Source: Mesorhizobium sp. M00.F.Ca.ET.216.01.1.1 | GTDB taxonomy: Bacteria; Pseudomonadota; Alphaproteobacteria; Rhizobiales; Rhizobiaceae | Direction of reading: 5' to 3' | DNA length: 64,000 nucleotides | Assembly (NCBI RefSeq): GCF_004010325.2 | Contig: NZ_SADR02000009.1 | Span: 1 to 64,000 of the forward strand | Shown here: positions 10,652 through 21,728 of the stretch, piece by piece | Position numbering within the stretch: position 1 is the stretch's first letter | Layout: every line of letters starts with the position of its first letter | Translations under genes and position numbers: made by a program | The notes under the pieces: model-generated | What the model was told of the DNA's origin: nothing | The model's database searches: none | Seen by the model: the letters and a program-made list of their open reading frames with translations, nothing else

Positions 10652-13351
10652 TTGAACGACGAAACGCCCATTCGCAGCGACAACGCCACGCCGGCCTTTG
10701 CGCCGGCAACGCCGATGATGGAGCAGTATATAGAGATCAAGGCGGCGAACCCGGATTCGCTGCTGTTTTACCGCATGGGCGATTTCTACGAGTTGTTCTT
10801 CGACGATGCCGAAAAGGCGAGCCGGGCGCTCGGCATCGTGCTGACCAAGCGCGGCAAGCACCAGGGCCTCGATATCCCGATGTGCGGCGTGCCGGTGCAT
10901 GCGGCCGACGATTATCTACAGAAGCTGATCGGCCAGGGCTTCCGCGTCGCCGTCTGCGAGCAGATCGAGGATCCGGCGGAAGCAAAGAAACGCGGCGGCA
11001 AATCGGTGGTGCGCCGCGACGTGGTGCGGTTGGTGACGCCCGGCACCATCACCGAGGATAAATTGCTGGCGCCGTCGGAATCGAGTTTTTTGATGGCGCT
11101 GGGACGGGTGAAAGGCAACAGCGATCATGCCTTCGCCCTGGCCTGGATCGAAATCTCGACCGGCGCCTTCCGCGTCGCCGAGACCAGTGCCGACCGGCTG
11201 CTCGCCGACGTCTTCCGCGTCGACCCGCGCGAGCTGATTGTCGCCGAGCCGGTGTTTTACGACCCCGAGCTGAAGCCGGTGTTCGACGTGCTCGGTCGCG
11301 TCGCCAACCCGCAGCCGCCGTCGCTGTTCGATTCGGCTTCGGCGGCGGGACGCATCGCGCGCTTCTTCGAGGTGGCGACACCGGACAGTTTCGGCACGTT
11401 CTCCCGCGCCGAGCTGTCGGCGATCTCGGGGGTGATCGCCTATGTCGAGAAGACGCAGAAGGCCGAGCGGCCGCCGCTGTCGCGGCCGGAACGCGAGGAG
11501 CAAGGTTCGACGCTGTTCATCGACCCGGCGACGCGCGCCAATCTGGAGCTGTTGCGCACCTTGTCCGGCAGCCGCGACGGCTCGCTGTTCAAGGCGATCG
11601 ACCGCACGGTGACCGGCGGCGGCGCGCGGCTGCTCGCCGACCGGCTGATGGCGCCGCTGACCGATCCGGCGGCAATCGGTGCCCGGCTGGACTCGGTATC
11701 GTTCTTCCGTTCGGAGACAAGCCTGTGCCAGTCGGTGCGGGCGAGGCTGAAGAGCGTCGCCGACATGCCCCGCGCCTTGTCCAGGCTGGCGCTCAACCGC
11801 GGCGGACCGCGCGATCTCGGCGCACTGCGGGCCGGCTTCGAGGCGGCGGGCGCTATTGCCGAACTGTTCAGGGCGACTGCGCTGCCCGTGGAGCTGGCAG
11901 CGGCGCTGGCGGCAATCGAGGCGCTGCCACACGCGTTGGCCGAGCATCTGACGCAGGCGCTGAGCGACGAACTGCCACTACTCAAGCGCGACGGCGGGTT
12001 TGTCCGCTCCGGCTACCACGTCGAGCTCGACGAAATGCGGGCGCTGCGCGACGAATCGCGAAAGGTGATAGCCGGGCTTGAGCGTTCGCTGATCGACGAG
12101 ACCGGCATTCGCTCGCTCAAGATCCGGCACAACAATGTGCTCGGCTACTACATCGAGGTCACCGCCAACCACCATGCCGCGATGACCGACAACGATGGGG
12201 CGAAGGCGCGCTTCATCCATCGCCAGACCATGGCCAATGCCATGCGCTTCACCACCACCGAACTGGCCGAGCTGGAATCGAAGATCGCCAATGCCGCCGA
12301 CCGGGCATTGAGCATAGAGCTTGCCGCCTTCGACGCGCTGACGGCGGAAGTGGTCGGCCAGGCGGACAAAATCCGCGCCGGCGCCGAAGCGCTTGCCGTG
12401 CTCGACGTATCGGCAGCGCTTGCTTTGCTTTGCGAAAGCGAGGCGTGGTGCCGGCCGCTGGTGGACGCGAGCCTTGCCTTCGAGATTTCGGGCGGACGGC
12501 ATCCGGTGGTCGAACAGGCGCTGCGGCGTTCGGGCGAAGGCCCGTTCGTCGCCAACGATTGCGATCTGTCGCCGGAGGGCGATGCGAGGGCCGGCGCTAT
12601 CTGGCTGCTGACCGGCCCCAACATGGGCGGCAAGTCGACCTTCCTCAGGCAGAACGCGCTGATCGCCATCCTTGCCCAGACCGGCTCGTTCGTGCCGGCG
12701 ACATCAGCCCATATCGGCGTCGTCGACCGGCTGTTTTCGCGCGTCGGCGCGTCGGACGATCTGGCGCGCGGCCGCTCGACCTTCATGGTCGAGATGGTCG
12801 AGACGGCGGCGATCCTCAACCAGGCCGGCGAACGCGCGCTGGTCATCCTCGACGAGATCGGCCGCGGCACCGCCACCTTCGACGGCCTGTCGATCGCCTG
12901 GGCGGCGGTCGAATACCTGCATGAGAAGAACCGCTGCCGGGCGATCTTCGCCACCCATTTCCACGAGATGACGGCGCTGGCGGGGAAACTGCCGCGACTG
13001 CACAATGTCACCATGCGGGTCAAGGAGTGGGAAGGCGATGTCGTCTTCCTGCATGAGGTCGGCAAGGGTGCGGCCGACCGCTCCTATGGCGTGCAGGTGG
13101 CGCGGCTGGCCGGGCTGCCGGAAGCGGTGGTCGGCCGGGCAAAGGAGGTGCTGCACCAACTGGAAGAAGGCGAGGTTTCGGGCAAGGCGAACCGGCTGGT
13201 CGACGATCTGCCGCTGTTTTCGGTGGCGGTGAAACGAGAGGCACCGAAGCCGGCAAAGAATGACGCGCTGAGCGCAGCGCTCGACGAGATCAGCCCCGAC
13301 GAGATGACGCCTCGCGAGGCGCTGGAAGCGCTCTACCGACTGAAGGGCTAG
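10652..13351 (+). CDS. mutS: DNA mismatch repair ATPase MutS
   Basis: An 899-residue MutS that recognises mismatches and recruits MutL. The mismatch-reading Phe-X-Glu motif lies in [12 protein letters not shown] (~39-50). The core and clamp domains follow. The ABC-type ATPase has Walker [11 protein letters not shown] (~654-663), Walker [11 protein letters not shown], and the dimerisation helix-turn-helix with [10 protein letters not shown]. The C-terminal end ([13 protein letters not shown]) is canonical. The best start is TTG at 10652, eight bases after a GGAAG ribosome-binding site, giving [18 protein letters not shown] before the family's [14 protein letters not shown]. The reading frame stays open far upstream, but that stretch is antisense to maeB and is not coding. 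A non-ATG start would keep expression low. Confidence 0.96.
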   Translation: MNDETPIRSDNATPAFAPATPMMEQYIEIKAANPDSLLFYRMGDFYELFFDDAEKASRALGIVLTKRGKHQGLDIPMCGVPVHAADDYLQKLIGQGFRVAVCEQIEDPAEAKKRGGKSVVRRDVVRLVTPGTITEDKLLAPSESSFLMALGRVKGNSDHAFALAWIEISTGAFRVAETSADRLLADVFRVDPRELIVAEPVFYDPELKPVFDVLGRVANPQPPSLFDSASAAGRIARFFEVATPDSFGTFSRAELSAISGVIAYVEKTQKAERPPLSRPEREEQGSTLFIDPATRANLELLRTLSGSRDGSLFKAIDRTVTGGGARLLADRLMAPLTDPAAIGARLDSVSFFRSETSLCQSVRARLKSVADMPRALSRLALNRGGPRDLGALRAGFEAAGAIAELFRATALPVELAAALAAIEALPHALAEHLTQALSDELPLLKRDGGFVRSGYHVELDEMRALRDESRKVIAGLERSLIDETGIRSLKIRHNNVLGYYIEVTANHHAAMTDNDGAKARFIHRQTMANAMRFTTTELAELESKIANAADRALSIELAAFDALTAEVVGQADKIRAGAEALAVLDVSAALALLCESEAWCRPLVDASLAFEISGGRHPVVEQALRRSGEGPFVANDCDLSPEGDARAGAIWLLTGPNMGGKSTFLRQNALIAILAQTGSFVPATSAHIGVVDRLFSRVGASDDLARGRSTFMVEMVETAAILNQAGERALVILDEIGRGTATFDGLSIAWAAVEYLHEKNRCRAIFATHFHEMTALAGKLPRLHNVTMRVKEWEGDVVFLHEVGKGAADRSYGVQVARLAGLPEAVVGRAKEVLHQLEEGEVSGKANRLVDDLPLFSVAVKREAPKPAKNDALSAALDEISPDEMTPREALEALYRLKG

Positions 13352-13392
13352 TGGCAAAGCCATAGCGCTGCCGTTTCAGCCTGCAATCCGCC

Positions 13393-13420
13393 TTGACATC
13401 ATTGTACCGTTCGGTACAAT
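13393..13420 (+). promoter_or_regulatory. Sigma70-type promoter overlapped by a TetR operator
   Basis: TTGACA at 13393-13398 and TACAAT at 13415-13420 are separated by 16 bases, close to the vegetative consensus. The perfect palindrome ATTGTACCG-TT-CGGTACAAT at 13401-13420 covers the spacer and the -10 box. It lies 46 bases before the NTF2-like gene, whose downstream partner encodes a TetR repressor. Occupation of the palindrome would block RNA polymerase. Negative autoregulation by that TetR is inferred from position. Confidence 0.75.
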
Positions 13421-13465
13421 TCCCATCAGGCCGTACCGGGGAGCTACTATCCGATGGAGAATGCC

Positions 13466-13930
13466 ATGAGCCGTCCGCCACTGCCGCCCTTCACCGCTGA
13501 AACCGCGGCGCAGAAGGCGCGCCTGGCCGAGGATGCCTGGAACAGCCGCGATCCGGAACGGGTTTCGCTTGCTTATACCGAGGACAGTGTGTGGCGCAAT
13601 CGCGTTGAGTTCCTCTCCGGCCGCAACGAGATCGTCGGCTTCCTGACGCGCAAATGGGCGCGCGAGCTCGACTATCGCCTGATCAAGGAAGTGTGGACCT
13701 GGAACGGCAACCGCATCGCCGTCCGCTTCGCCTATGAGTGGCACGACGACAGCGGCCATTGGTTCCGCTCCTACGGCAACGAGAACTGGGAATTCGACGA
13801 CGCAGGCCTGATGCGCCGGCGCTTGGCCAGCATCAACGACCTGCCGATCGCCGAGAGCGACCGCAAATACCATTGGCCGCTTGGCCGCCGGCCCGACGAC
13901 CATCCAGGGCTTTCGGAGCTCGGACTGTAG
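13466..13930 (+). CDS. NTF2-like (DUF1348) protein
   Basis: A 154-residue cytoplasmic protein of the DUF1348 subgroup of the NTF2/SnoaL-like fold, a cone-shaped barrel with an internal pocket. Typical segments are [36 protein letters not shown] and [20 protein letters not shown]. The family often acts on or binds small hydrophobic molecules, but no reaction is established. The start at 13466 ([14 protein letters not shown]) follows a GGAG at seven bases and matches the family. An ATG four codons earlier is possible. It is first in a two-gene operon with a TetR regulator that begins five bases after its stop, behind a strong promoter with a palindromic operator. Confidence 0.85.
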   Translation: MSRPPLPPFTAETAAQKARLAEDAWNSRDPERVSLAYTEDSVWRNRVEFLSGRNEIVGFLTRKWARELDYRLIKEVWTWNGNRIAVRFAYEWHDDSGHWFRSYGNENWEFDDAGLMRRRLASINDLPIAESDRKYHWPLGRRPDDHPGLSELGL

Positions 13931-13935
13931 AAGCC

Positions 13936-14496
13936 ATGCGGCGGATCGCGCCCGATCGCGACGGCCTGCTGGCCATCCTGGCCGAGGTCTTTCGCGAACA
14001 CGGCTATGAGGGCGCCAGCCTCGCCCTGATCGGCCAGGCGACGGGGCTTGGCAAGGGGAGCCTCTATCACTTTTTCCCTGGCGGGAAAGAGGAGATGGCG
14101 GCGGCCGTCATAGCCCATATCGATCATTGGTTCGAAACCAATGTATTCGCGCCATTGCAGGACGTGCAGGAGCCGCGCGCGGGCATTAGCCGCATGCTGC
14201 AGGCGACCGACCACTATTTCCGTTCCGGACGGCGAGTTTGTCTCGTCGGCGCGTTTGCGCTGGACGATGCGCGCGACCTGTTTGCCAAGGAGATAAAAAC
14301 CTATTTCAGCCGCTGGGTGGCTCACCTTGCCGAGGCACTGAAACGTACTGGGCGTGGCGAGGCGCAGGCGGCCGACCTTGCCGAAGAAACTGTCGCCGCA
14401 ATCCAAGGCGCGCTCACCCTTGCCCGCGCCTTCGATGATACGGCGGTTTTTTCACGCGCCCTGCAACGAGAGCGGGCGCGGTTGGCTATTGGTTAG
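13936..14496 (+). CDS. TetR/AcrR-family transcriptional repressor
   Basis: A 186-residue TetR-family regulator. The N-terminal HTH spans ~10-50 (LLAILAEVFREHGYEGASLA, GQATGLGKGSLYHFFPGGKE), with the usual LYHFF recognition-helix end. The remaining ~135 residues are the all-helical ligand-binding and dimerisation domain. It belongs to the same transcript as the NTF2-like gene, five bases upstream. The perfect 20-base palindrome over the operon promoter at 13401-13420 is the obvious operator. The ligand is unknown, perhaps a substrate of the NTF2-like protein. The gene ends five bases before the convergent aldo/keto reductase. Confidence 0.9.
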   Translation: MRRIAPDRDGLLAILAEVFREHGYEGASLALIGQATGLGKGSLYHFFPGGKEEMAAAVIAHIDHWFETNVFAPLQDVQEPRAGISRMLQATDHYFRSGRRVCLVGAFALDDARDLFAKEIKTYFSRWVAHLAEALKRTGRGEAQAADLAEETVAAIQGALTLARAFDDTAVFSRALQRERARLAIG

Positions 14497-14501
14497 ACGC
14501 C

Positions 14502-15347
14502 TCAGATCATCTCCAGCCCGCGCTTGCGCGTCGGCGGCGGGAAGGCGCGGTCGAGATCGGCGAAATCCTGCGATGTGAGCTTGACGTCGAGCGCGGCGCC
14601 GTTCTGGCGCACATGCTCCTGTTTACTGGCCTTCGGGATGGCGATGACGCCGGGCTGCGCCATCACCCAGGCAAGGGCGATCTGGGCGGTCGTGGCATCA
14701 TGGCGGGCAGCAACGGCTTCGAGCTTCGCGTTGCGCGCCAATACGCCCTGATCGACCGGCGAGTAGGCCATCAGCGGAATGCCGCGCTGCCGGCTCCAGG
14801 GCGCCAGATCGAACTCGATGCCGCGTCGCGACAGATTGTAGAGCACCTGGTTGGTCTGTACGTTGCCGCCGGCGCGCAGACGGGTCAGTTCCTCCATCTC
14901 GTCGGTGTCGAAATTACTGACGCCCCAGTGGCGGATTTTGCCCGCCCTTCGTAAGGCTTCGAACGCCTCGACCGTTTCCGCCAGCGGCACGCTGCCCGGC
15001 CAGTGCAGCAGATAGAGGTCGATGCGATCGGTGCGCAGGCGCTTCAGGCTTTTTTCGCAAGCCGCCGGCACGCCCGTGCGCGAAGCGTTGGTGGGCAGAA
15101 CCTTAGAGACCACGAAGGTATCGTTGCGGCGGCCGGCAATGGCCTCCGCAACCACCTCCTCGGCACCACCGCTGGCATACATTTCCGCGGTGTCGATCAG
15201 CGTCATTCCGAGATCCAGCCCGAGCTTCAGGGCCGTCACCTCGTCGGCGCGGCGACTGAAATCCTCGCCGATGTTCCACGTGCCCTGACCAAGCACCGGA
15301 ACGGCTTCGCCCGAGGGCAGCGTGGTCGTTCTCATGGTTGTCGGCAT
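14502..15347 (-). CDS. Aldo/keto reductase
   Basis: A 281-residue NADPH-dependent aldo/keto reductase with a TIM barrel, reducing aldehydes or ketones to alcohols. The catalytic tetrad is visible: Asp and Tyr in [14 protein letters not shown] (~51-64), Lys in FVVSKVLP (~82), and His in [12 protein letters not shown] (~115). The cofactor-binding end is [15 protein letters not shown]. The start at 15347 follows a GGGAG six bases upstream; an ATG at 15335 is an alternative. It is monocistronic and convergent with the TetR gene. The physiological substrate cannot be told from the sequence. Confidence 0.92.
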   Translation of the reverse strand: MPTTMRTTTLPSGEAVPVLGQGTWNIGEDFSRRADEVTALKLGLDLGMTLIDTAEMYASGGAEEVVAEAIAGRRNDTFVVSKVLPTNASRTGVPAACEKSLKRLRTDRIDLYLLHWPGSVPLAETVEAFEALRRAGKIRHWGVSNFDTDEMEELTRLRAGGNVQTNQVLYNLSRRGIEFDLAPWSRQRGIPLMAYSPVDQGVLARNAKLEAVAARHDATTAQIALAWVMAQPGVIAIPKASKQEHVRQNGAALDVKLTSQDFADLDRAFPPPTRKRGLEMI

Positions 15348-15483
15348 GATATACTCCCGGGCGGCCGCGCGATCGCTGGCATGGCATCATAGATGCCGGG
15401 AGAAATCCAGATGAAGGCCTCTCCCGGTTTGTGCTTCGCCGTTACAGCGCGTGCGTCATTTCGGACGCGGGTATGCGCTACGC

Positions 15484-15870
15484 TCACTCCACTGGATGAG
15501 CGGCGAGCCAGGCCTGCATCTGCTTGATCTCGGCTTCCTGCGCAGTGATCACCGCTTCGGCCAGCTTGCGCATTTCCGGATCCTTGCCGTTGGCGAGCTG
15601 AACCTTGGCCATGTCGATCGCTGCCTGGTGATGCGGAATCATGCTGCGGGCGAAGTCGACATCGGCATTGCCGGAATATTCGATCGCCATCATGTCGGTA
15701 TGCATCTTGTCCATCGCCGCCTTGTAGGCGTCGGTCGAAGGATTGTCCGTTGCCATGGCGCCCATGTCGTGTTTCATCTCCTGCGACTGCGCCGGAACGC
15801 TCTCGAGAAAAACAGCCAGCAGCATTCCGGCCGCCATCAGCAACAACACGATCTTCTTGGCCAAGGTCAT
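15484..15870 (-). CDS. DUF305-family exported copper-associated protein
   Basis: A 128-residue exported protein. Residues ~1-29 form a signal peptide ([17 protein letters not shown], cleavage after VPAQSQ). The mature part is a DUF305 ferritin-like helical domain rich in Met and His: [28 protein letters not shown], and the core [14 protein letters not shown]. Such proteins (CopM-like) bind copper or silver in the periplasm. It lies 43 bases after the copper P-type ATPase on the same strand and probably shares its CueR-type promoter, which supports a role in copper buffering. Copper binding is inferred from family and context. Confidence 0.85.
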   Translation of the reverse strand: MTLAKKIVLLLMAAGMLLAVFLESVPAQSQEMKHDMGAMATDNPSTDAYKAAMDKMHTDMMAIEYSGNADVDFARSMIPHHQAAIDMAKVQLANGKDPEMRKLAEAVITAQEAEIKQMQAWLAAHPVE

Positions 15871-15913
15871 TCGCGATCTCCTTTTTGAACGAATTTCTAT
15901 CTGGGGATTTGGC

Positions 15914-18424
15914 TCAGAGTTTCAACGTCCTCAGCCGCAACGCGTTGCTGATGACCGAAACCGAGGACAGGCTCATCGCCGCCGCCGCAATCATCGGCGA
16001 CAGAAGTGTGCCGGTGAGCGGATAGAGCACGCCGGCGGCGACCGGCACGCCGAGCACGTTGTAGAGGAAGGCGAAAAACAGGTTCTGGCGGATGTTGCGG
16101 ATCGTCGCCTGGGCCAGCGTGCGGGCGCGGACGATGCCGTTGAGGTCGCCCTTGATCAGCGTGATCCCGGCGCTTTCGACTGCGACATCGGCGCCGGTGC
16201 CCATGGCGATGCCAACGTCGGCGGCGGCAAGCGCCGGCGCATCGTTGACGCCGTCGCCGGCCATGGCGACGCCGGCGCCCTTGGCGCGCAGCTCCTCGAC
16301 CAAGGCCCCCTTCTGTTCCGGCAGCAGGCCGGCACGCACCTCGTCGATGCCAAGCCTTGCCGCGATGGCCTTTGCCGTGCGCTCGTTGTCGCCGGTCGCC
16401 ATGACGATCTTTAGCCCGCTGTCATGCAGCGCCTTGATCGCCTCCGCCGTCGTCGCCTTGATCGGGTCGGCAACGACAACGGTGCCGGCCAGCTTGCCGT
16501 CGACGGCAACGAACATCACCGTCTTGCCCTCGGCCTGCAGCGCCTCGGTTCTGGTCGAGACGGATGCAGTGTCGATACCGAGGTCGGCCATCATCGCGGC
16601 ATTGCCGAGCGCCACCTTCTTTCCCGACACCGTGCCGGAAACGCCCTTGCCGGTGGCCGCCTCGAACTCGCTGGCATCGGTGATCTTCAGGCCGCGTTCG
16701 CCGGCACCTTCGACGATCGCCTCGGCCAGCGGATGCTCCGAGCCCTTTTCCAACGTGGCGGCCAATGCCAGCAGATCATTTTCCGCGATGCCCTTGGCGG
16801 CAACAACATCGGTCAGTCGCGGCCGGCCTTCGGTTAGCGTGCCGGTCTTGTCAATGATCAGCGTGTCAACCGAGGCAAAGCGTTCGAGGGCGGCCGCCTC
16901 CTTTATCAGCACGCCGGCATGTGCGCCGCGCCCGGTGGCGGTCATGATCGACATCGGCGTGGCAAGGCCCAGCGCGCACGGACAGGCGATGATCAGCACC
17001 GACACCGCCGAGACGATGGCAAAAATCAGGCTGGGCTCGGGGCCGAGTATCGCCCAGGCGACGAAAGCGACAATCGCGACCAGCACGACGGCCGGGACGA
17101 AATAGAACGAGACCCGATCGGCCAGGCCCTGGATCGGCGCGCGTGAGCGCTGCGCCTTGGCGACGAGCTCGACGATGCGCGCCAGCGTGGTCTCGGCGCC
17201 GACCTTTTCGGCGCGCATGATCAGCGAACCGTTCTTATTGAGCGTGCCGCCGGTAAGGGCGTCGCCTTCGGTCTTCTCCACTGGCAGCGGTTCGCCCGTA
17301 ATCATCGATTCGTCGACCGAAGAGCGGCCTTCGAGCACAATGCCGTCGACTGGAACGGCGTCGCCGGGGCGGATGCGCAAACGGTCGCCGGTTTTGACGG
17401 TATCGAGCGGCACGTCGTTCTCGGAACCGTCCTCGCCAATCCGCCGCGCCGTCTTCGGCGCAAGGTCGAGCAGCGCGCGGATGGCCGAGCCGGTCCGTTC
17501 GCGAGCGCGCAACTCGAGAACCTGGCCGAGGAATACCAGCGCCACGATGACGGCGGCCGCCTCGAAATAGACCGGCACGGTCCCATTGTGACCGCGGAAC
17601 TGATGCGGAAAGATGTCCGGAAACAGCGTCGCGATAACGCTGTAGAGATAGGCAGCGCCGACACCAAGCGAAATCAGCGTCCACATATTGGGGCTGCGGT
17701 TGAGAACCGACTCCCAGCCGCGATGGAAGAACGGGAAAGCGGCCCACAAGACCACCGGGCTGGCCAGCGCCAATTCCACCCAGACCTTGGCCCGATCGTC
17801 GATAGAGCCGCTGAACGTCAGGCCGAGCATCGGCGCCATGGCGAAGATCAGCAATGGCACGGACAGCACGGCGCTGACCCAGAAGCGCCTGGTGAAATCG
17901 ACCAGTTCCGGGTTCGGACCCTCGTCGCCGGTCGGCACGCCCATCGGCTCCAGCGCCATGCCGCAGATCGGGCAGGCGCCGGGCTTGTCGCGGATGATTT
18001 CCGGATGCATCGGGCAGGTGTATTGCGTGCCCTTCGGCATCGCCTGCGGCTCCGGCTTGCCGCCGAGATATTTTGCCGGCTCCGCCTCGAATTTCGCTTT
18101 GCAGCCGGCCGAGCAGAAATAGAAGCCTTGGCCCTCGTGCCTGGAAAAGTGCCTGGCGGTGGCGCGGTCGACACTCATGCCGCAGACGGGATCGGTGGCC
18201 GTCAGATATTTTTCCGGTTCCGCGACGAATTTCGAGCGGCAGCCTTCGCTGCAGAAATGGTAGAGGTGGCCGCCATGCTCGGCCGTCGGCTTGCCGGCGG
18301 CGGGATCGACGGTCATGCCGCAGACCGGATCGCGGACGACGGCGTCCGCGATAGACGGAGTGCTCTTCGCCGAGCAGCAGCCGCCAGCGGCTTGCGCGTG
18401 ATGGTCATGGTCGGAATGCGCCAT
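15914..18424 (-). CDS. copA: Copper-translocating P1B-type ATPase with two YHS domains
   Basis: An 836-residue heavy-metal P-type ATPase that pumps Cu+ out of the cytoplasm using ATP. The N-terminus has a His/Cys-rich leader ([15 protein letters not shown]). Two YHS domains follow (~31-75 and ~77-117, each with DPVCGM and a CS-G-C pattern), then a heavy-metal-binding segment ([20 protein letters not shown]) in place of the usual HMA domains. Membrane helix 6 has the CPC transport motif ([11 protein letters not shown], ~480). Phosphorylation is at Asp in [11 protein letters not shown] (~522). SEHPLAEAI and [10 protein letters not shown] complete the ATP-binding region. The start follows GAGGG at seven bases. 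A CueR/HmrR-type operator lies about 40-60 bases upstream, and DUF305 follows in the operon. Confidence 0.93.
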   Translation of the reverse strand: MAHSDHDHHAQAAGGCCSAKSTPSIADAVVRDPVCGMTVDPAAGKPTAEHGGHLYHFCSEGCRSKFVAEPEKYLTATDPVCGMSVDRATARHFSRHEGQGFYFCSAGCKAKFEAEPAKYLGGKPEPQAMPKGTQYTCPMHPEIIRDKPGACPICGMALEPMGVPTGDEGPNPELVDFTRRFWVSAVLSVPLLIFAMAPMLGLTFSGSIDDRAKVWVELALASPVVLWAAFPFFHRGWESVLNRSPNMWTLISLGVGAAYLYSVIATLFPDIFPHQFRGHNGTVPVYFEAAAVIVALVFLGQVLELRARERTGSAIRALLDLAPKTARRIGEDGSENDVPLDTVKTGDRLRIRPGDAVPVDGIVLEGRSSVDESMITGEPLPVEKTEGDALTGGTLNKNGSLIMRAEKVGAETTLARIVELVAKAQRSRAPIQGLADRVSFYFVPAVVLVAIVAFVAWAILGPEPSLIFAIVSAVSVLIIACPCALGLATPMSIMTATGRGAHAGVLIKEAAALERFASVDTLIIDKTGTLTEGRPRLTDVVAAKGIAENDLLALAATLEKGSEHPLAEAIVEGAGERGLKITDASEFEAATGKGVSGTVSGKKVALGNAAMMADLGIDTASVSTRTEALQAEGKTVMFVAVDGKLAGTVVVADPIKATTAEAIKALHDSGLKIVMATGDNERTAKAIAARLGIDEVRAGLLPEQKGALVEELRAKGAGVAMAGDGVNDAPALAAADVGIAMGTGADVAVESAGITLIKGDLNGIVRARTLAQATIRNIRQNLFFAFLYNVLGVPVAAGVLYPLTGTLLSPMIAAAAMSLSSVSVISNALRLRTLKL

Positions 18425-18463
18425 TGGAAAGCCCTCGCTGGTCTCGATGTCAATGAGGTGGTA

Positions 18464-18485
18464 CTTCCAGTAACTGGAAGGTCAA
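18464..18485 (-). promoter_or_regulatory. CueR/HmrR-type operator of the copper operon
   Basis: Read on the minus strand, TTGACC (-35, 18485-18480) runs into the perfect dyad CTTCCAGT-T-ACTGGAAG (18480-18464). MerR-family copper regulators bind such dyads in an over-long 19-20 base spacer. The -10 region after a 19-base spacer (CACCTC) is poor, fitting an activator-dependent promoter. No MerR-family gene is adjacent, so the regulator must be encoded elsewhere. Confidence 0.75.
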
Positions 18486-18880
18486 GGGGCAGTATCGAAT
18501 TTTTAGGCCGTCGGCGGCGCCGAACTGCATGCGCTGAAAAATCCGCACGCAATTGCATCGCCACACGATGGACACCACCGGGCCCCAACCGCATTGATCC
18601 CGCTCAAAAATAAACGCCTAATCGTCAACCTCGATCGATCCCGCGATAGGCTCGCCCATATGTCGCAAACGGCACCGCTAAAGAACGCGAGAAAATGGCG
18701 GTCAACAGAATCAGGATCGAGATCAAACGGATAGCGCAACAGGCTGTGGACCTCTGCCGGCTCAGGCAGGAGAAGGTCGTACCCATTCGACGACCTTGGA
18801 AAACGTGTCCGCCCGCCCCATACCCAGAATCGTGAAAACGCGCTATAGACGCCGCCAAAAAGGCAAAGCCGACTGCGCAT
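18486..18880. other. Intergenic stretch upstream of glnD
   Basis: About 395 bases between the copper operon promoter and glnD. I see no convincing gene: the short open frames on both strands lack ribosome-binding sites and family resemblance. It presumably carries the glnD promoter, but no clear consensus boxes were found. Confidence 0.4.
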
Positions 18881-21682
18881 ATGGCAAGAATATCTCTGAA
18901 ACTCGACGAACTGATCGACGGCGAAGTCTTGCGCCGCGAGATGACCGCGCTAACCGCCGCCACGGCGGGCGACGGTTCTGGAAAAGCCGTTCGCAGCGGC
19001 GTTCTCCAGCTTCTCAAGGGCAGGCTTGCCGACGGCCGCAAGGTTACTGAGGCCATGCTGAAGGACGACGGCAGCGGTACCGCTTGTGCCGCACGGCTGT
19101 CGCATCTCATGGACGAGATCATCCGCGCCCTCTACGATTTCGCCGCGACCCATGTCTACCGCGTCAAGAACCGGTCGTCGGCCGAACGCATGGCCGTCGT
19201 TGCGGTCGGCGGCTACGGCCGCGGCACGCTGGCGCCGGGGTCCGACATCGACCTGCTGTTCCTGCTGCCTTACAAGCAGACGCCATGGGGCGAGCAGATC
19301 GTCGAATACATGCTCTACATGCTGTGGGATCTGGGACTGAAGGTCGGCCACGCCACCCGCAACATCGACGAATGCCTCAGGTTGTCGCGCACCGACATCA
19401 CCATCCGCACCTCGATCCTGGAGGCGCGTATCCTGTGGGGCGAGCGGAAGCTCTATGACGAGCTGTTGCTGCGCTTCGACCACGAGGTGGTGCGCACGAC
19501 CGGACCCGAATATGTGCAGGCCAAGCTTGCCGAACGCGACGAGCGCCACGCCAAGGCCGGCGAAAGCCGCTATCTCGTCGAACCCAACGTCAAGGACGGC
19601 AAGGGTGGCCTGCGCGACCTGCAGACGCTGTTCTGGATCGGCAAATATTTCTACCGGGTGCGCACCGGCGAGGAACTTGTCGACAAGGGCGTCTTCACCG
19701 ACGGCGAATACAGGGAATTCCAGAAGGCCGAGGATTTCCTGTGGGCCGTGCGCTGCCACATGCATTTCCTCACTGGCAAGGCCGAGGAACGGCTGCATTT
19801 CGACATCCAGCGCGAGATTGCGGAGCGGCTGGGCTACACCACCCATCCCGGCCTGTCGGCGGTCGAGCGCTTCATGAAGCACTACTTCCTCGTCGCCAAG
19901 GATGTCGGCGACCTGACCCGCATCTTCTGCGCGGCGCTCGAGGAGGAACAGGCCAAGCACGTGCCGGGCTTCAACCGCATCTTCCTCACCTTCTCGCGGC
20001 GCAAGCGCAAGCTTGCCGGCACCAGCGATTTCATCGTCGACAACCACCGCATCAACATAGCCGACGACCAGGTGTTCGAGCGCGATCCGGTCAATCTTCT
20101 CCGGCTGTTCTGGTTTGCCGACAAGCACGGGCTGGAATTCCATCCCGACGCGCTGAAGCTGCTGACCCGCTCGCTCGGCCTGGTCGGCAAAGCGCTGAGG
20201 CGCGACGAGGAAGCCAACCGGCTATTCCTCGACATATTGACCTCAGACCGCAACGCCGAACTCAACCTCAGGCGCATGAACGAGGCGGGCTTGCTGGCAA
20301 AGCTGATCCCCGACTTCGGCAAGATCGTCGCCATGATGCAGTTCTCGATGTATCACCACTATACTGTGGATGAGCATCTCATCCGCTGCATCGGCGTACT
20401 GGCCGAGATCGAGCGCGGCGACGGCGAAAAGATCCATCCGCTTGCGCACTCGCTGATGCCCGGGCTGAAGAAGAGCCGCGAGGCGCTCTATGTCGCGGTG
20501 CTCTTGCACGACATTGCCAAGGGACGGCCGGAGGACCATTCGGAAGCGGGCGCCCGGATCGCGCGGCGCATCTGCCCGCATATGGGGCTCTCGCCGGCCG
20601 ACACCGAAACGGTCGCCTGGCTGGTCGAGAACCATCTCGCCATGTCGATGACGGCGCAGACCCGCGATCTCAACGACCGCAAGACCATCGAGGATTTTGC
20701 CTCGATCGTGCAGTCGGCCGAACGGCTGAAGCTGCTGCTCGTGCTTACCGTCTGCGATATCCGCGGCGTCGGCCCAGGCGTCTGGAACGGCTGGAAGGGG
20801 CAGTTGCTGCGCACGCTCTACTACGAGACGGAATTGCTTTTGACCGGCGGGTTTTCGGAAGTGTCGCGGGCGATGCGGACGGCGGCCGCTCGCGAAAAGC
20901 TGGCCGAGGCGCTTGCCGATTGGCCGGAAAAGGCGCGCAAGCGTTATGTCGGCAAGCACTACGAGAACTACCTGCTGACAGTCGATCTCGCCGACCAGCT
21001 TCGCCATGCCGAATTCATCCGCGAGGCGGACCAAGCAGGCAAGAAGCTTGCCACCATGGTCAAGACCCATCAGTTCGAGGCGGTGACCGAGATCACCGTG
21101 CTGGCGCAGGACCACCCGCGCCTGCTCTCGGTCATTGCCGGCGCCTGCGCGGGGGCTGGCGGCAACATCGTCGACGCGCAGATCTTCACCACCTCCGACG
21201 GCCGCGCGCTGGACACCATCCTGATCTCGAGGGAGTTCGACCGCGACGAGGACGAGCGCCGGCGCGCCGAGCGCGTTGGCCGGCTGATCGAAGACGTGCT
21301 GTCGGGCAAGAGCTGGCTGCCCGAAATGATCGAAAAGCGCACCAAGCCGCGGCGCGGTGCCAAGGTGTTCCGCATTCCGCCGCGCGCCGAAATCCGCAAC
21401 ACGCTGTCGAACCGGTTCTCGGTGATCGAGGTCGAAGGGCTGGACCGGCCGGGCCTGCTGTCGGAGATCACGGGCGTGCTGTCCGACCTGTCGCTCGACA
21501 TCGCATCGGCGCACATCACCACCTTTGGCGAAAAGGTCATCGACACCTTCTATGTCACCGACCTCACCGGCCAGAAGATCGACAGCCCAACGCGTACGGC
21601 GACTATCCACAACCGGCTTATCGGGGTGCTCGAAGGAACCACGCCCGAGCGCGGCGGCAAGGCCAAGGCGGCGGCCGAGTGA
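18881..21682 (+). CDS. glnD: [Protein-PII] uridylyltransferase / uridylyl-removing enzyme
   Basis: A 933-residue bifunctional nitrogen sensor. It uridylylates PII proteins when glutamine is low and removes UMP when glutamine is high. The nucleotidyltransferase motif is at ~110-127 ([18 protein letters not shown], with the metal-binding Asp pair). The HD-type phosphohydrolase for deuridylylation is at ~535-560 ([17 protein letters not shown]). Two C-terminal ACT domains that bind glutamine lie at ~735 ([19 protein letters not shown]) and ~848 ([17 protein letters not shown]). Length and domain order are normal. It is followed by murJ after 46 bases on the same strand. The ATG has only a weak ribosome-binding site. 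Confidence 0.97.
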   Translation: MARISLKLDELIDGEVLRREMTALTAATAGDGSGKAVRSGVLQLLKGRLADGRKVTEAMLKDDGSGTACAARLSHLMDEIIRALYDFAATHVYRVKNRSSAERMAVVAVGGYGRGTLAPGSDIDLLFLLPYKQTPWGEQIVEYMLYMLWDLGLKVGHATRNIDECLRLSRTDITIRTSILEARILWGERKLYDELLLRFDHEVVRTTGPEYVQAKLAERDERHAKAGESRYLVEPNVKDGKGGLRDLQTLFWIGKYFYRVRTGEELVDKGVFTDGEYREFQKAEDFLWAVRCHMHFLTGKAEERLHFDIQREIAERLGYTTHPGLSAVERFMKHYFLVAKDVGDLTRIFCAALEEEQAKHVPGFNRIFLTFSRRKRKLAGTSDFIVDNHRINIADDQVFERDPVNLLRLFWFADKHGLEFHPDALKLLTRSLGLVGKALRRDEEANRLFLDILTSDRNAELNLRRMNEAGLLAKLIPDFGKIVAMMQFSMYHHYTVDEHLIRCIGVLAEIERGDGEKIHPLAHSLMPGLKKSREALYVAVLLHDIAKGRPEDHSEAGARIARRICPHMGLSPADTETVAWLVENHLAMSMTAQTRDLNDRKTIEDFASIVQSAERLKLLLVLTVCDIRGVGPGVWNGWKGQLLRTLYYETELLLTGGFSEVSRAMRTAAAREKLAEALADWPEKARKRYVGKHYENYLLTVDLADQLRHAEFIREADQAGKKLATMVKTHQFEAVTEITVLAQDHPRLLSVIAGACAGAGGNIVDAQIFTTSDGRALDTILISREFDRDEDERRRAERVGRLIEDVLSGKSWLPEMIEKRTKPRRGAKVFRIPPRAEIRNTLSNRFSVIEVEGLDRPGLLSEITGVLSDLSLDIASAHITTFGEKVIDTFYVTDLTGQKIDSPTRTATIHNRLIGVLEGTTPERGGKAKAAAE

Positions 21683-21728
21683 GCGTCACCATTTATTTGT
21701 CCCAATCCTGCAGGCAGTCTCCCTACGC

